NCBI GenBank assembly: GCA_019096065.1
Contig: JAGUCH010000002.1
Span: 15,698,501 to 15,762,500 of the forward strand
Source: Paracyclopina nana
Lineage: Eukaryota; Arthropoda; Copepoda; Cyclopoida; Cyclopettidae
Reading direction: 5' to 3'
DNA: 64,000 bases
Below are positions 34,105 through 45,240 of this stretch, in pieces. Under the pieces are notes generated by a model that was not told the origin of the DNA, did no database searches, and saw nothing but the letters and a program-made list of their open reading frames with translations. Each line of letters begins with the position of its first letter. Positions within the stretch are counted from its first letter, which is position 1. The position numbers were made by a program, and so were the translations under genes.

Positions 34105-34185
34105 AGCTATGCTATGAGACAAAATCCAATGAGATAATTTGCTATGGAACAATATGCTATGATACAATTTACTATGTGACCCTTA
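34105..34185. repeat. Inverted copy of the CATAGCATATTG-type short repeat
   Basis: Units such as GCTATGCTATGAGACAAAAT and CAATATGCTATGATACAATT are the reverse complement of the array at 24494-24660. The two arrays are therefore about 9.5 kb apart in opposite orientation. Confidence 0.6.
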
Positions 34186-34504
34186 GGCCCTGTTCACCTG
34201 CAATGTTATTAGCAAAATAACGCCCGATATTATGTTGATGTTTGCAAATATCTGCTATTTGTAAAATCATATTTCAGAATTTGACTTTGGAATCAATCTA
34301 TTGGTGCCAAATGCCATCCTCACCAAAATAAAAATTCTCAGTTTCTGTATTTCTCTCCAATATTTTGCCAGAATAACAACTAAAATAAGCAAGTGAACAG
34401 GCCCTTAGTTATGTTTGCAATGAACCATTAAGCCCATGTGTCATTGATCATAGGCGAATCCAGCAGGGTATATTAAGTAAGTGAATACATCAGGTAGATA
34501 TGTT

Positions 34505-34645
34505 TCAACCAAGTCCTGAAGTATTGGTCAAGCCCTGAATTTAAAGGCAAGTCCTGAAGTTTCAGGGAAGTCTTGAAGTTAGAGGCAAGACTTGAAGGTA
34601 GGGACAAGTCCTGAAGTTTTGGCCAAGTCCTGAAGTATCAGCTAG
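34505..34645. repeat. Tandem repeat of AAGTCCTGAAGT-type units
   Basis: About seven degenerate units of 20-23 bp containing CAAGTCCTGAAGTTTTGG follow each other without interruption. No coding potential. Confidence 0.75.
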
Positions 34646-34754
34646 GTTGTAATGTAAATCACATTTCAGCTTTAGTTTCAACTGATTCAAAGTATTAGGT
34701 CAGCCTAAATTATATTATGGTATGTATTAGCAATAGTTTATATTCCTAGTCTGG

Positions 34755-34960
34755 TAAAGATGCTATTCCTGGCCTGTCACAGTAGTTTCTATTCCTGTTC
34801 TGTCACAGCAAATCCTATTCCTGCTCTGTCATGGAGTAGATTCTATTCCGGTATCATCACAGTAGTTCCTATTCTGGCTCTGTCATGGAGAAGATTCTAT
34901 TCCGATGCCGTCACAGTAGTTTCTAGCACAGTATGTCCTGGTAGATCCTATTCCAGCTTC
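34755..34960. repeat. Tandem repeat of CTGTCACAGTAGTTTCTATTCC-type units
   Basis: Roughly 27-33-bp degenerate units, alternately CTGTCACAGTAG and CTGTCATGGAGTAG followed by a TCTATTCC-like segment. The ORF through them is a by-product of the repetition. Confidence 0.7.
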
Positions 34961-35291
34961 CCATATAAATGGATACTTTTTACTTTACAGGGCTTATTAT
35001 GGGACATTATAGTATGTGACTAAAAGGCTCCTTCAATAATCAAAACTTTGGGCTTTTTTCATGGAGCTGGACACATGTGTGTTGCCACACTTGAGGATTG
35101 TACTGTTCAAATCCGTGTCCACAAAAATCCAAAAAGATAGCAACAAAATGTTTTTATATCGATCTCTATTACAATGAGTCAAGGTTTTGAATCCCCATTA
35201 CCAGTCAATTTGACCACTTCAGGCACAAAGGCCTTGCATTGATTCATTGCCATAAAACGCCAGATTTTATCCCTGCTCCCTAAAAATATAT

Positions 35292-35437
35292 TGGCTCATT
35301 ATCTTCCGTGTCTTTTGTCGTGGAATGCTTATGGTTGTATCGCTTATTATTTACTGACAACGCAACCTCGTCAATAAATAAGATCCTATAACAACCGCAA
35401 CCATGCTACGATCAAAGATGCGGAAGATAATGAGCCA
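35292..35437. mobile_element. 146-bp hairpin element (MITE-like)
   Basis: Perfect 17-bp terminal inverted repeats TGGCTCATTATCTTCCG at each end; the pairing continues imperfectly through most of the interior. No ORF. No clear target duplication seen. Confidence 0.7.
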
Positions 35438-35926
35438 TTGAACGGTTTTTAACTAAGATGATTTTGACTGAACGGATTTTTAGGGTGAGGATTTTTACGG
35501 AACGGAATATAACCATATGGATTTTTGCGGACACAGATTTTGCGGACACGGATTTGTAACGTTCATAACCAAACAGAGTTTTTTCCCTTTATTGCAGATT
35601 TCAACAGATATACCCACTTGAGCTCTGCTTTGATTAAGTAAAAACGAGATAACTAAATACATGCCTCCTCAATGATGATACCCCCAGGCTGAACTGGAAT
35701 TTCAGTGGTAGTTGTCAAGGCCTCCATCATGAAAGAGGTTCCAAATCTCCTCTTGAATGACATTGTTTTTCTCTTCTTGCTTCTTCTCTCTGAAAAAGTT
35801 CAAACAAGACTGGAGAGCTTCTCAAAACAACCTCATAAAGCTATTTAACTGCCCAAATCCAAGCAAAATGCTCTAGCCCAATACTGTACTAATTCTCCCA
35901 AAACATCCTATTAACTTCCATATGAC

Positions 35927-36574
35927 ATGGCTGAGTTTTATGAGAAACCCCAAATATTCATTGTTGGAGGCTCAAATCTAAATGAAATTGAAAGGGAATA
36001 CAGGAGACCAGACCACTTCGATCGGCAAGTTGACCTTATCAATATTTCAAAGAAAGGTGCTAAGGTAAGAAAAGAAACCCTTGCCAGAATTTTGGCAGTT
36101 AACCCTTCTACTAACAAATATTTTGCTCTTTTTCTCCTCCTTAACGGGTACAATATTAGCCAGTACAGTACCTTTTACTTTGACTACCAATATCTAATAG
36201 ATTGCCTTTTGGAATCCATACACCCTTCAAGGCTTTTCATAATTCTCCCATTAGTAAGGGACAATAAGAAAACTTGGCCTTTGCAGTTGGGTCTGTTAAA
36301 ATCATTTCAACTATTTTTGAATGCAAGAAAAGTTGGCTTTTATGACCCATTCTTAGGACTTTTTGGTAAGAAGGCTTTCCCTGCTTACTCCAGCATCTAC
36401 TTGAAAAATAGTTTGAAGAGTGGTCGCCTGATTAACTACAATAGAAATGTCAGGCTGCATCTACTTCATATTATTACCTTCAATGCCCTGCAATTTTGCA
36501 AAAAGTTTTTTGCACATTATTTTGATGGTGACAACTCGATCCCTGACCACCCTGACCAAGGCTTCTGTGAGTAA
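35927..36574 (+). CDS. Unidentified 215-aa protein, possibly SGNH-hydrolase-like
   Basis: An intact ORF, MAEFYEKPQIFIVGGSN. FIVGGSN near the start occupies the place of the SGNH GDS-type block, followed by DLINISKKGAKV and an NGYN segment. A late INYNRNVRL could stand for the block V region, but the catalytic Ser/His assignment is not convincing. SGNH-like domains occur in some retroelement ORFs. It lies 150 bp upstream of an envelope-like ORF and may belong to the same element. Function unknown. Confidence 0.35.
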   Translation: MAEFYEKPQIFIVGGSNLNEIEREYRRPDHFDRQVDLINISKKGAKVRKETLARILAVNPSTNKYFALFLLLNGYNISQYSTFYFDYQYLIDCLLESIHPSRLFIILPLVRDNKKTWPLQLGLLKSFQLFLNARKVGFYDPFLGLFGKKAFPAYSSIYLKNSLKSGRLINYNRNVRLHLLHIITFNALQFCKKFFAHYFDGDNSIPDHPDQGFCE

Positions 36575-36727
36575 ATCTTGGCTACCCTTATTGATCCTGT
36601 CCCATATCCTTTCACCTCAATCCTCCATTGCCGAACCTATGAGACAAAATGCCTAGACCAAGTTATATTAAAACCTCACTAACGGGTTCCACTTAAGACC
36701 AACGTTGATAGAACTCTGGATGTTGAC

Positions 36728-38643
36728 ATGGCCAAGCTAATAGCCTCTTTCCAGGGCTTGAACCAGGAATTGTCGCAAGCACAATTGATGATCAGACAAG
36801 AGATTCCAGATGATTTCATCCCAGCCAAATCATGGATACGCAACATGGAAATTTATCCTGTAAAGGATAAAACCATTGCCTCGGCTCCTGAAGCTTGCTA
36901 CCCGGACTCCTTGGTTCAGCCACCAACACCACAAGATTTCACCAGCTTGGTCAAGATCATGAAGTCATTTGGCATTCCTGAAATACCAATAAGCCCTGCC
37001 GCTCAAGTCAAAGTAGGGTAGTCTGCGCCGTCTTGCGCCAAATTTGAGCGCGCATTTTTCCAGGCAGGCTGCACGGAACTGGCTGCCCACTTGGGCCGTT
37101 CGGCCACAGTGAAGTACGCCCTAAAGGTGCCGCCATCTCTGGACAGTTTTCTCAGCGGCAGGGCTTATAGAAATGACAATCACTAGGGCTGGAATGTACC
37201 TATGGAACAACAGGTACTTCTCAGAGCTTAGACCTGAGGAGCGTACACCAGAAGTCATGAAACACTACACAGATAACTTGCCAGTTTTTTAAGGCAGCTG
37301 ATCTGGCAGTCAACCATTCCCCATTAAGCTCGGCTCCTGTCACTGTCCTATGCCACAGGAGGTTAACAGGCGCAAGGTTGAATGAAGGCTTGCACTCTTT
37401 TCTTAAGGGGTTTAAAGATGGGTTCCTCTCAAAGATACCAGTCCTTGAGTCGGTCATCAGGACTGTTCCCAATCTTGTTGAAGAAGGGACTGAGCAGCGA
37501 AACTTTCTTGGCACTCCGTACCAATGGCCATTATCAAATCGCATAGTGGAAATCAGCGATGATCTTTGCAAGCTTGGTAATCCTGAAACGTATGAGCAAC
37601 CTGAAAACATCTTAAAGCTGAAAAAGCTTAAGGATGACATAGGGTTCTTCCTTACACCTGAGGGTAACTTCAGGCAGGTAATCCAAGATGACAAGGCAGC
37701 GGACTTCTTGAGAATGGCTGGGCTCAACCCAGATGGTAAAATCCTATCACCAGTCACCCTCAGGGTGACAGGAAAGACTCCTACGACTGACGATGCAGTC
37801 ATAAGGGTAAAAGCTTCATTTTCTTACCATAATCCAACTGAGGTGGCTGACATTTACAAGATCCTCCCACTGAACACCATGGGGAGAATAATATCACCAT
37901 CATACTTCATGAAAGGAAGTGGATTGGCCCCATTGGTCTTGGCATCCAAACCAGTCTTTGACCGGTGCAATGGTTCTTTTTGCGAGCTCCAGGCATTCCA
38001 TGCCAGCTCACAAGAAAGAGAGTGTGGCCTACAGATCGACCTAGGAGGGCCCCTAACTTCTTGCCAGACCTCACAATCATGGCTTCCAACAGCTTATCGA
38101 ACAGCATGCTCAAGTGATGCAGCAAACTCATCCAGCATGGGAATCCTGGCCACTTCACAAGATATCACAGGATTAGTCATCTGCAACAAAAATTCAGAAG
38201 GAACCAGACTATTCAGGAAAGGCATTACAAAGATCACCTCTGGTTGTTCACTAAAAGTGGATGATGCAGTTCTCTTACCACCCAGCCTATCCGATCCTCA
38301 AGTCCTTGATTCCTTAATGGAAGAGAAAATCCCCACTCCCAACCCGGATCTCATATGGGTTAAAGCCTCGAATATCACTGTGGTTTTAAGTAGCGTGGCA
38401 ACAGTGACTCTCGTCGTCATAATCTTGGCAATGGTTTGTTACTTGCGATTTTTAGGGCATTGTAGATGCTGTTGTGACAGGCCTGAAAATGAAAACGAGG
38501 AAGGTATTGAAATGCCTCCCTTGTTGGGGGAAGCACCTAGGGCCAATCAATTGCAGGTTGTGCCCTTGTGTCCTAACCCTCAACCAGACTTAGTTCAGGC
38601 AGTTATGCTTCTTAATCGAGCCATCGGCATCGAAGTTGCCTAA
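36728..38643 (+). pseudogene. Envelope-like type I membrane glycoprotein, interrupted
   Basis: Two open stretches, 36728-37021 and 37378-38643, are separated by about 350 bp with stops and shifted frames. The second is a 421-codon frame whose ectodomain contains several Cys. It ends with one hydrophobic span (about 38372-38455), a Cys-rich juxtamembrane motif (GHCRCCCD) and a cytoplasmic tail of about 65 residues. This is the architecture of retroelement envelope proteins. I cannot place it in a named family. There is no furin-like site that I would defend. No gag or pol is adjacent. Confidence 0.5.
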
Positions 38644-38756
38644 GTCCCCCTTTTACTTAATCCCATAGGAAAGCTTATTTCCTTACAAATAATGGTCCTA
38701 AGTCTAATTAACTGCTTCAACTTTCAATCTCTTAAGTCCCTAACCTGCTTGGGAGA

Positions 38757-38862
38757 TACCGATTGAGTCATCAAAACCGGGTAAGCGCTATGGCCAATTC
38801 GGCCGGTTTATTTAGTGCAACAGTGCAGCCAGCGCATACCGTTTCTCATGACTCAATCGGTA
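38757..38862. mobile_element. 106-bp hairpin element (MITE-like)
   Basis: Perfect 15-bp terminal inverted repeats TACCGATTGAGTCAT. The interior contains a small palindrome around CCAATTCGGCCGG. No ORF. Confidence 0.65.
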
Positions 38863-39786
38863 CAGGATGGAATTCTTAGTATAAAGTTGCTGTACTAATC
38901 ATTGTATAAGGATTTCAATTTGTAAAAGGTCATCAGACATTGGCCCCAAAATTCTGTAAAAATCTTTTTCGATAAACTAATCAATTTAGGCTTAAGCTAA
39001 GGAAGGTTTAAGATAGCATGGATTCAATCTTAATAAGTCCAAAGCTACTATTTAGCTGATAACACATAAAGTACTTACAAGTCTTAAACTTGATACTTAA
39101 GGTAAATGTACTTACCCATTTGATGTATGACTTAAAAAGATAGACAATCTCAATAGGTTTCAACATGAAGGGTGCTGCTTCATTACTTGCTTCAATTCTA
39201 ATATAAAAAGTTAAGTCACAGAGTGATTAAGTCATATATTAAGTCTCCTTTGAATGGTTCCCGTTCAAATGGACCTCCACTGCTCCAGGCCCAAGTTGAG
39301 TGCGTAATAGCACTGCCAGGTAGTAGCAGCCTTTCTGCACAACTGGTCCTAAAATGGACTTAAAATTTTAAGACCTTCAAGACTTAAGAATAAGGGACTT
39401 ACTCTTTGACTTGCTGCATATGAATTGTAGCAAGGAAATCAATCCATAAATGACCCAGTCTATCAGTACTTGGGCAACTTTAAGGCCATAGAGGAAGCCT
39501 AAAATTAAGAAATTGTTTAGGACTTAAGTTTTGCAGGATTTAAGGCTTAAAACTTAGCACCTATATAGTAAAAGAAGGAGGCCTCATCCTCTGCCAAGGT
39601 GACCTGGGCATTCTGTGGGTCCAGTGGCACCAGTTGAACCCTGTCTATCAGGTGCAGCTGTGGAAAGCCCCATGCCACCTTCAGGTGCATTTATGGGTGT
39701 GGTAGCAGGTGTGGCAGTAATGGGTCTTGCCACTTTTGGGTTTCCATTGGGCTTGTTGATAGGCAAGTCATTCTCAGTTGATGGCT
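38863..39786. other. AT-rich spacer with recurrent CTTAAG/ACTTAA motifs
   Basis: About 0.9 kb with many short CTTAAG-, AAGTC- and ACTTA-containing words, giving the impression of an ancient simple repeat. Its right part would be the 3' region of the small spliced gene. The overlapping ORFs on both strands at 39584-39836 are low-complexity (Pro/Thr or Gly/Val) and I do not call them. Confidence 0.35.
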
Positions 39787-40346
39787 TCACAATAGAAGTC
39801 TTTGCTGGCTTTCTGTTTTCAAATCTGGAAGAATAGACTTAAATTCATTCAAAGCCTTAAACCTAAGCCTTAAGTTCACCTATCCAGGTGCACTCGTAGT
39901 CAAATCCATGCTTCCAAAGCAAAGGCAGATAAAAATTAACAGGTGGCTGGCCCCCATCATCTGTTAATGTTAACCAGCTCATCTTGGAAATGTGAATTAA
40001 CCTGTAAAGGAAACATTTCTAAATTAATGAATCTGATTTGAAAATGTCTCTGGGAAACATTCATAAAGCAACTCTTCTAGGGCCTGATTTCCCGTTTTCT
40101 AAATTGTTTTTCTCTAGAACAAATATTGATGGAAATATGAGCAAAACTACATTGCAATCTTCATGGCTAATTTATGACTGAAATTTGGACCTTATTGGCC
40201 AAATTAATCCAGAATTTCAAATTATTAATTCTGTCTTGAACTTACCTTGAAGAAATTCCAGTCGCTTTTGGCAAATCAAAACAAACAGATCGAAAAGGTA
40301 ACTCAAACTTTTTGACACAAAAATACTTTTTAGGTTTCCTACGCAT
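39787..40346 (-). CDS. Small three-exon gene, unknown 86-aa protein
   Basis: Three exons (40246-40346, 39880-40001, 39787-39824) join in phase. All junctions are good: CAAG|gtaagt, tttacag|G, ATAG|gtgaac, cttccag|A. The second intron is 55 bp, typical of real genes here; the first is 244 bp. The protein begins MRRKPKKYFCVKKFELPF and its middle exon reads MSWLTLTDDGGQPPVN and HGFDYECTW. I recognise no domain. Exon 3 has a second, longer open frame (Pro/Thr-rich) that this phase does not use, so an alternative acceptor could give a longer protein. It lies inside the repeat block and may belong to a mobile element. Confidence 0.4.
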
Positions 40347-40645
40347 GGTTGAACAAAATACATTTGCTGTACTTATTATACACATTTTATTCCTTTTTTT
40401 CCTCATCAATTTCCTGATTTATTGGTACATTTAAGTAGAACATAAGGAAATTTTGGCCCAAAAATCATGGCTCGGTTTCCACCTAGGAAAAATGCTACGC
40501 AAATTTAAATTATGCAATTTAATTGCTCTAGCTAAATTCATAATTTTTTGCCTATGACAAAACAAACATTTTTGGTTTCCATCTTACTATCATCCCAAGG
40601 CTCAGTCCCAATCTATATGCCCCATTGTTTAATCAACCTTGTCTT

Positions 40646-40882
40646 TCCAAGCTATAATTGCAGAGATAGTTTGAAGTCCTTGATCATCAACCATAGATTT
40701 CACACACCCTCATCCCTAGCCTTGGAGACTAGCCCATAAATACCTAATCGATATTTGCACCCAACATCAGTACAGCAAAATGGCTACACCAAAGCACAAC
40801 AAGGATGACTGCAAATTTAGCGACAGGAACAACAATTTCGATAATGACCAACACCTGGCCTCCAACCTCCAACACAGTGGAA
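40646..40882 (+). repeat. Direct repeat copy A of gag/env element (promoter-like)
   Basis: About 235 bp, highly similar to 44677-44909. Both copies contain CCCATAAATACC followed 30-40 bp later by ACATCAGTACAGCAAAATGG, i.e. a TATA-like box, a start-like site and an ATG. They flank the gag/env segment as LTR-like or tandem-duplication repeats. Copy A's small frame is short and shifted. Confidence 0.65.
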
Positions 40883-41696
40883 AGGATGTAATCTCAAGAT
40901 GTGAATAATGATTCTTTTGCTCTTTACTAAATATTGTTAATTAATTTTGTAAGGGGTTCTCTCTGGAAAATTCCACTATACTGGGATTTGGGGATCTCTA
41001 GCTGTGTAGCAGTACTGTTGCTGCACAGGTGAACTTCCCTACAGCTCCACTGTAGGGAGTTTTCCACAGAAAACCTCAGTCTGATTCTGTACCTTGCAGA
41101 GTGCAAAGAGAGAAAAATACAAGAGTGAAAATTACATCAGTGTTCCTTTGTTTAAAGTGTCTGATCTTTAAGCAGATCATCCTTTGTTGTCCCATCCTCA
41201 GGTGTATAGTCCAAGTGTGGCTCTGGGGGTTCAACAAGGCACACTCCTTTTCAGTGTTGGTTTGGGCCTAGTGCTGTGACTTAGGTTAATGAAGACCCAA
41301 AGTTTAGAGGTAGAGGCCAAACCAGAAAAGGTTTAGAGTGTGTTGGAGATTTGGAAACACTGGCCATTATCGATGAAGAAAACAGGCATTCGTGGCTAGA
41401 ACCTGCAAGTTGAGAATGAGGCTCATATGTGAAATACTGTAAGTACGAATTTTGTATAAAGTACTATTTATAGGTTTGCAATTTTGAGTCTATTATCACC
41501 ACAGCAAAACCAAATTCATTTACATTGGCGCCCAACTTCGAGTGCCATTTTTTCTTCATTTTTGAAAAATTTTGACTCAAAATTTTCTCAAAACTGCAAA
41601 TCTGTGTAATTTCTCCAGCAATTTGAAATTGTAAACAACTTTTTTTTCTGTTCTGTCAGGGGGGAGGATTATAGATAATGATCTAACGGTCAAAAA

Positions 41697-41919
41697 GTGA
41701 CCATTTTTCCAGACAACCCCTGGTCAAATTCCTTTTGAATACAGTGCCAGAAATCTCTATTGTAAAATAAGATTGTTCAAATAGCAAATTAGGACTCTAA
41801 TTTTAGTACTAGTTCCAAGTGACCATTTTTCCAACCAATTTCTGGCCAATTTTCCTCTGAGTACAGTGCCAGAAATCTCTATTGTAAAATACATTTTTCA
41901 AATAACCTAAAATTTTATT
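41697..41919. repeat. 123-bp tandem duplication
   Basis: GTGACCATTTTTCCA and CAGTGCCAGAAATCTCTATT occur twice, 123 bp apart (41697 and 41820), with scattered differences. It lies just upstream of the gag-like ORF in its leader. Confidence 0.75.
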
Positions 41920-41972
41920 AGGGCATTTAATTGTATAGCATCTTTCACCAAATCTGTGAATATTTTTCAATC

Positions 41973-43277
41973 ATTATTTTCAACATGGAGGGATCACTAT
42001 TTAACCTAAGACTACGATCAAAAGCCATAGAGCAAGGAAAACAGCTTGTCACACCACAGGAGAGAGATGAATTGTTAAGATTGACTAATTTGGCTGATAA
42101 TAAAGACCTAACTGAAGAGCAAAATGAGAGATTTGTGTTCCTTTATGGAATAAACCAGGCTGAACTAGCCTATCAACAAAAAATCAATATGGAACATGAG
42201 ATCAGAATGCTAAGGGAGGAGGCCAAGAATCTGAGGGCAAAAACCAATGCAGCTGCTACACCTCCCCCTCAAAACTCTTCGTCACCAAATGCTCCAGTAG
42301 CTTCAGCTGATACCAATCAGCAAATCAGCACACTGTGTGCCACCATAGCTGCTTTGGCATCGAACAAGGAGAGCTCAAAATCATTTGGGAAACCGGCTCC
42401 ACAGCCAGTTCAAGCACCTGTGACACAAAGTGCGGAAGTGGTACAAGGCCTCACTACTGCCTTTGAAGCACTACTAAGGGCTACTGCGGATACTTCTCTG
42501 TCAGCAACCCTCAGTGCTCAGTTGCAACAACTCAACCTGCAGGACAGATTCAATCAGGAAATATTCAAACCACTTCATGACGTGGAAGCGGTTTCGCAGC
42601 GCGTGGCGATGCACACTTACCAACAGGTGGCGGCGCACGGAATCACTAATCCTGATTTCATCACGTGCCCCTCCTTTAAGCCAAACGCAATACATCGGCT
42701 AAACGGAGAGGGCATTGCTGCATTCAATAAGGTCTTCAAGGGCATAAAATACCATGATGAGACAAATAACAACATGAATATCCGGGACCTGCTACAACAA
42801 GTGGCGGATTTTGTTGAGGAGAATAACCTCAGTCGCACAGCCACAGTTGACATCTTACGCAAGCTAATGCCTGACCACTCCAAGGCAGGACAATTATTGG
42901 AAGACTATGCGGACGAAGAAGAATCCAAGGCTTCCATTCAAGACTTCTTTAATCAGGCGGTTATCGTATTTAAACCGAAAGTCAATCCAGATTACGAAGA
43001 GTCCCGATTGAACAACATCATCTCAAATCCGCAGAAAAAACCTCTAATGGACGTTCTTCTCGACATCCAGTTGGCCTGCCAGCGAATCTACGTGAACACA
43101 GACAAATCTATGCAGATGGAATTGAAGTCATCCCGCACGCAGAGCGCAATAATGGCATACCTCAACAAATTTTATCCAGCAACAGAGGTAATGAAAGTCA
43201 AACACCTTTTCCAACATTTATTCCCATTTGCCTACATTGTTAGGCTAATTTTAGCTAGGTCTCAGAACATTCACTGA
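41973..43277 (+). CDS. Gag-like protein of an LTR-type element (polymerase absent)
   Basis: An open frame; I place the start at MEGSLFNLRLRSK (ATG about 41985) although 14 codons are open upstream. The N-terminus is helical with heptads (LRLTNLADNKDLTEEQNERF), then a Pro/Ala/Gln linker. A folded region from about CPSFKPNAIHRLNGEG onward looks like a capsid domain. There is no zinc knuckle. At about 43187 the frame meets a gtaatg splice-like site and the following residues are unlike the rest. A degraded second copy of the central part is at 45420-46140. No protease or reverse transcriptase follows; an envelope-like gene starts 64 bp later. Confidence 0.5.
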   Translation: MIFNMEGSLFNLRLRSKAIEQGKQLVTPQERDELLRLTNLADNKDLTEEQNERFVFLYGINQAELAYQQKINMEHEIRMLREEAKNLRAKTNAAATPPPQNSSSPNAPVASADTNQQISTLCATIAALASNKESSKSFGKPAPQPVQAPVTQSAEVVQGLTTAFEALLRATADTSLSATLSAQLQQLNLQDRFNQEIFKPLHDVEAVSQRVAMHTYQQVAAHGITNPDFITCPSFKPNAIHRLNGEGIAAFNKVFKGIKYHDETNNNMNIRDLLQQVADFVEENNLSRTATVDILRKLMPDHSKAGQLLEDYADEEESKASIQDFFNQAVIVFKPKVNPDYEESRLNNIISNPQKKPLMDVLLDIQLACQRIYVNTDKSMQMELKSSRTQSAIMAYLNKFYPATEVMKVKHLFQHLFPFAYIVRLILARSQNIH

Positions 43278-43340
43278 GTAGAAATGCATGGCATTTTACA
43301 GTATAGTTATATCAAAGCTTGCTGGCCATGATACTCCACA

Positions 43341-44664
43341 ATGCCATGGATCAGTGGGAAACAAATTGTTTTGATTGAGACCACTTATTTGGATGCCCAG
43401 AAGCAATATTCAAAATTGAAGGGAATGTTGCCCACACCCACAAGTTCAGAGGAATTGGCATTTCTGAGGAAAATTCTGGCCCCAAAAAATGAGAAGATTC
43501 AGACCTTGAAATCCTTCCTGGTGAGTGAGTACTCATTACTGAGGGGAGTGGATTTGGAATGTGAAATTTACAAAGAGATCCCTGATGTGAATAAAAGGAC
43601 CTATCAGATCTGTGTGGTTCCTGTGAAGATTGGCTCTTTGCTGGGGGGAAATGATGACTATGCCCAAGAACTGACAAAAATGTTTTTCTATGGTTTGGCA
43701 CAAGTGGAAAGGGCTTTGAAATCATATGTGGATCACCTGTATGCCAAAGGATTCAGCATGGTCAAGGTGGGGAGAGAAGAGGACTTGGCTGAGAAGAGAG
43801 TTCAGAAAATGCCTAAGTGGTTTGCTCCTCTAACAGCCATTTTGTTTGAAGCACTGGACTCAGCTAGAGATCTGGAGGCAACCCATGATTTGTTGACAAA
43901 TTTTTTTGGACACTGAACTGATCAACCAGAATGTGTTGGTTTTATCTGGAATTACATGTGAGATCAGCTCAGTGCCTTCCTCAAAGCTGAAGTGTTTGGA
44001 ACTCTCAGAAGATCACATCTGGATAAAGCAGTTATTGGTTGTGAGGCCTACCAGTGATGGAAAAAGGCTGCTTTTTGATACCTTTGCATTTTCAAAAAGT
44101 CACCCAGAAAATTGTGGCTTTGAGATGGGACACACCAAAAGTTTTTTCAGATTGACAGAAGATTGCTGCATGAGCTTGCACATTGGAGTCAAAGTTGAAG
44201 AGGATTGTCCTACCATTTCTGTGGAGAATCCAGCCAATCTCATGATTTATGAGACCATTGATCTCTCATTGCACACTCCTTTCTTCTCAGAGAGTGCATC
44301 AAGCTGTGCCATCAACACACAGAGGTCATCTGGTTCCAGACTCACAAGCTGTGACAGGGAATTTTCTATTGATGGCCAAGACATTCATGTGAAGAATACT
44401 GATGGGAGTTTTGAGCGTCATTCTGATTTGATGTATCAGGATAGTGCCACAAAAGAACTATTGGTCAACGTTGGGTTCATAGCTGGCTCAGTGATTCTTG
44501 GAGTGGTACTTTTGATTATATTGTGGTTGTCAAGAAGAAAGTTGTTTAACTGGCTATGCAAGAAAGGTGAGACCATCAGCAATGAAATCCAAGATGTGCT
44601 TGAAACAAGGTCCTTGAATTACCCTGGAAATTCTGTACAACTACCTCAGCCAAGAAAATCATGA
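43341..44664 (+). pseudogene. Envelope-like membrane glycoprotein, one frameshift
   Basis: Two overlapping frames, 43341-43916 and 43906-44664, meet at a run of seven T (43902-43908). A single-base length change there is the likely break, or a sequencing error. The first part is helical; the second has about ten Cys. It also has one transmembrane span (about residues 190-212 of the second frame, VGFIAGSVILGVVLLIILW) with a basic stop-transfer SRRK and a ~45-residue tail. The architecture resembles the ORF at 36728-38643, but I see no clear sequence similarity. Family not identified. Confidence 0.5.
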
Positions 44665-45240
44665 ATTTGAATTTTTCCAAGCTATAATTGCAGAGATACT
44701 TTGAAGTCCTTGATCATCAAACATAGATTCCACACACCCTCATCTCTCACCTTGGAGACTAGCCCATAAATACCTAATAGATTTTTGCACCCCAACATCA
44801 GTACAGCAAAATGGCTACACCAACGCACGCAAAGGATGACTGCAAATATAGAAACGACAAGAACAACAACTTCGATGATGCCTATCACCTGGCCTCCAAC
44901 CTCCAACACCTTGTCTTCAAAGGACCCAGGCTTCATCAGAAATATCTAGAAGTACCAAAATCAGAAGGCCCAGAAATTGAGATAATCCAAGAGAAAAAGG
45001 CTGATGATAACAGGATTGTTTACGAACTCATCCATCTGGACTAAGCTGTACTACAACGACCATCTGCACAATCGGAGAAGGAAATTCAAGTAATATACCA
45101 ATCCACTGAAGAAGTTACCATCAACAGTTAATCACCATTTCGTAACATATTTTGGAACTGCTTGAAACAAGGTCCTTGAATTACCCTGGAAATTCTGTAC
45201 AACTACCTCAGCCAAGAAAAGCATGAATTTGAATTTGTCT
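44605..45240. repeat. 559-bp duplication carrying the 3' end of the env-like gene
   Basis: GAAACAAGGTCCTTGAATTACC and the next ~70 bp occur at 44605 and again at 45164. The second copy of the promoter-like direct repeat (44677-44909) lies between them. This is a local duplication that left the 3' end of the envelope-like gene on both sides of the small ORF at 44811. Confidence 0.7.
44811..45044 (+). CDS. Small 77-aa ORF downstream of promoter-like repeat
   Basis: Starts MATPTHAKDDCKYRND about 40 bp after a CATAAATAC box within direct repeat copy B. Charged, no signal peptide or membrane span, no recognised domain. The corresponding ATG in copy A (40781) starts a similar but shifted reading frame. 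Possible accessory protein of the gag/env element. Confidence 0.3.
   Translation: MATPTHAKDDCKYRNDKNNNFDDAYHLASNLQHLVFKGPRLHQKYLEVPKSEGPEIEIIQEKKADDNRIVYELIHLD

Noticed and set aside
34760-35023. 87-codon ORF with Cys/Ser repeats
   Set aside because: It follows the 27-33-bp tandem repeat; no independent coding evidence.
39584-39836. Overlapping Gly/Val-rich (+) and Pro/Thr-rich (-) ORFs
   Set aside because: Low complexity on both strands; the minus frame does not match the phase of the spliced gene it overlaps.
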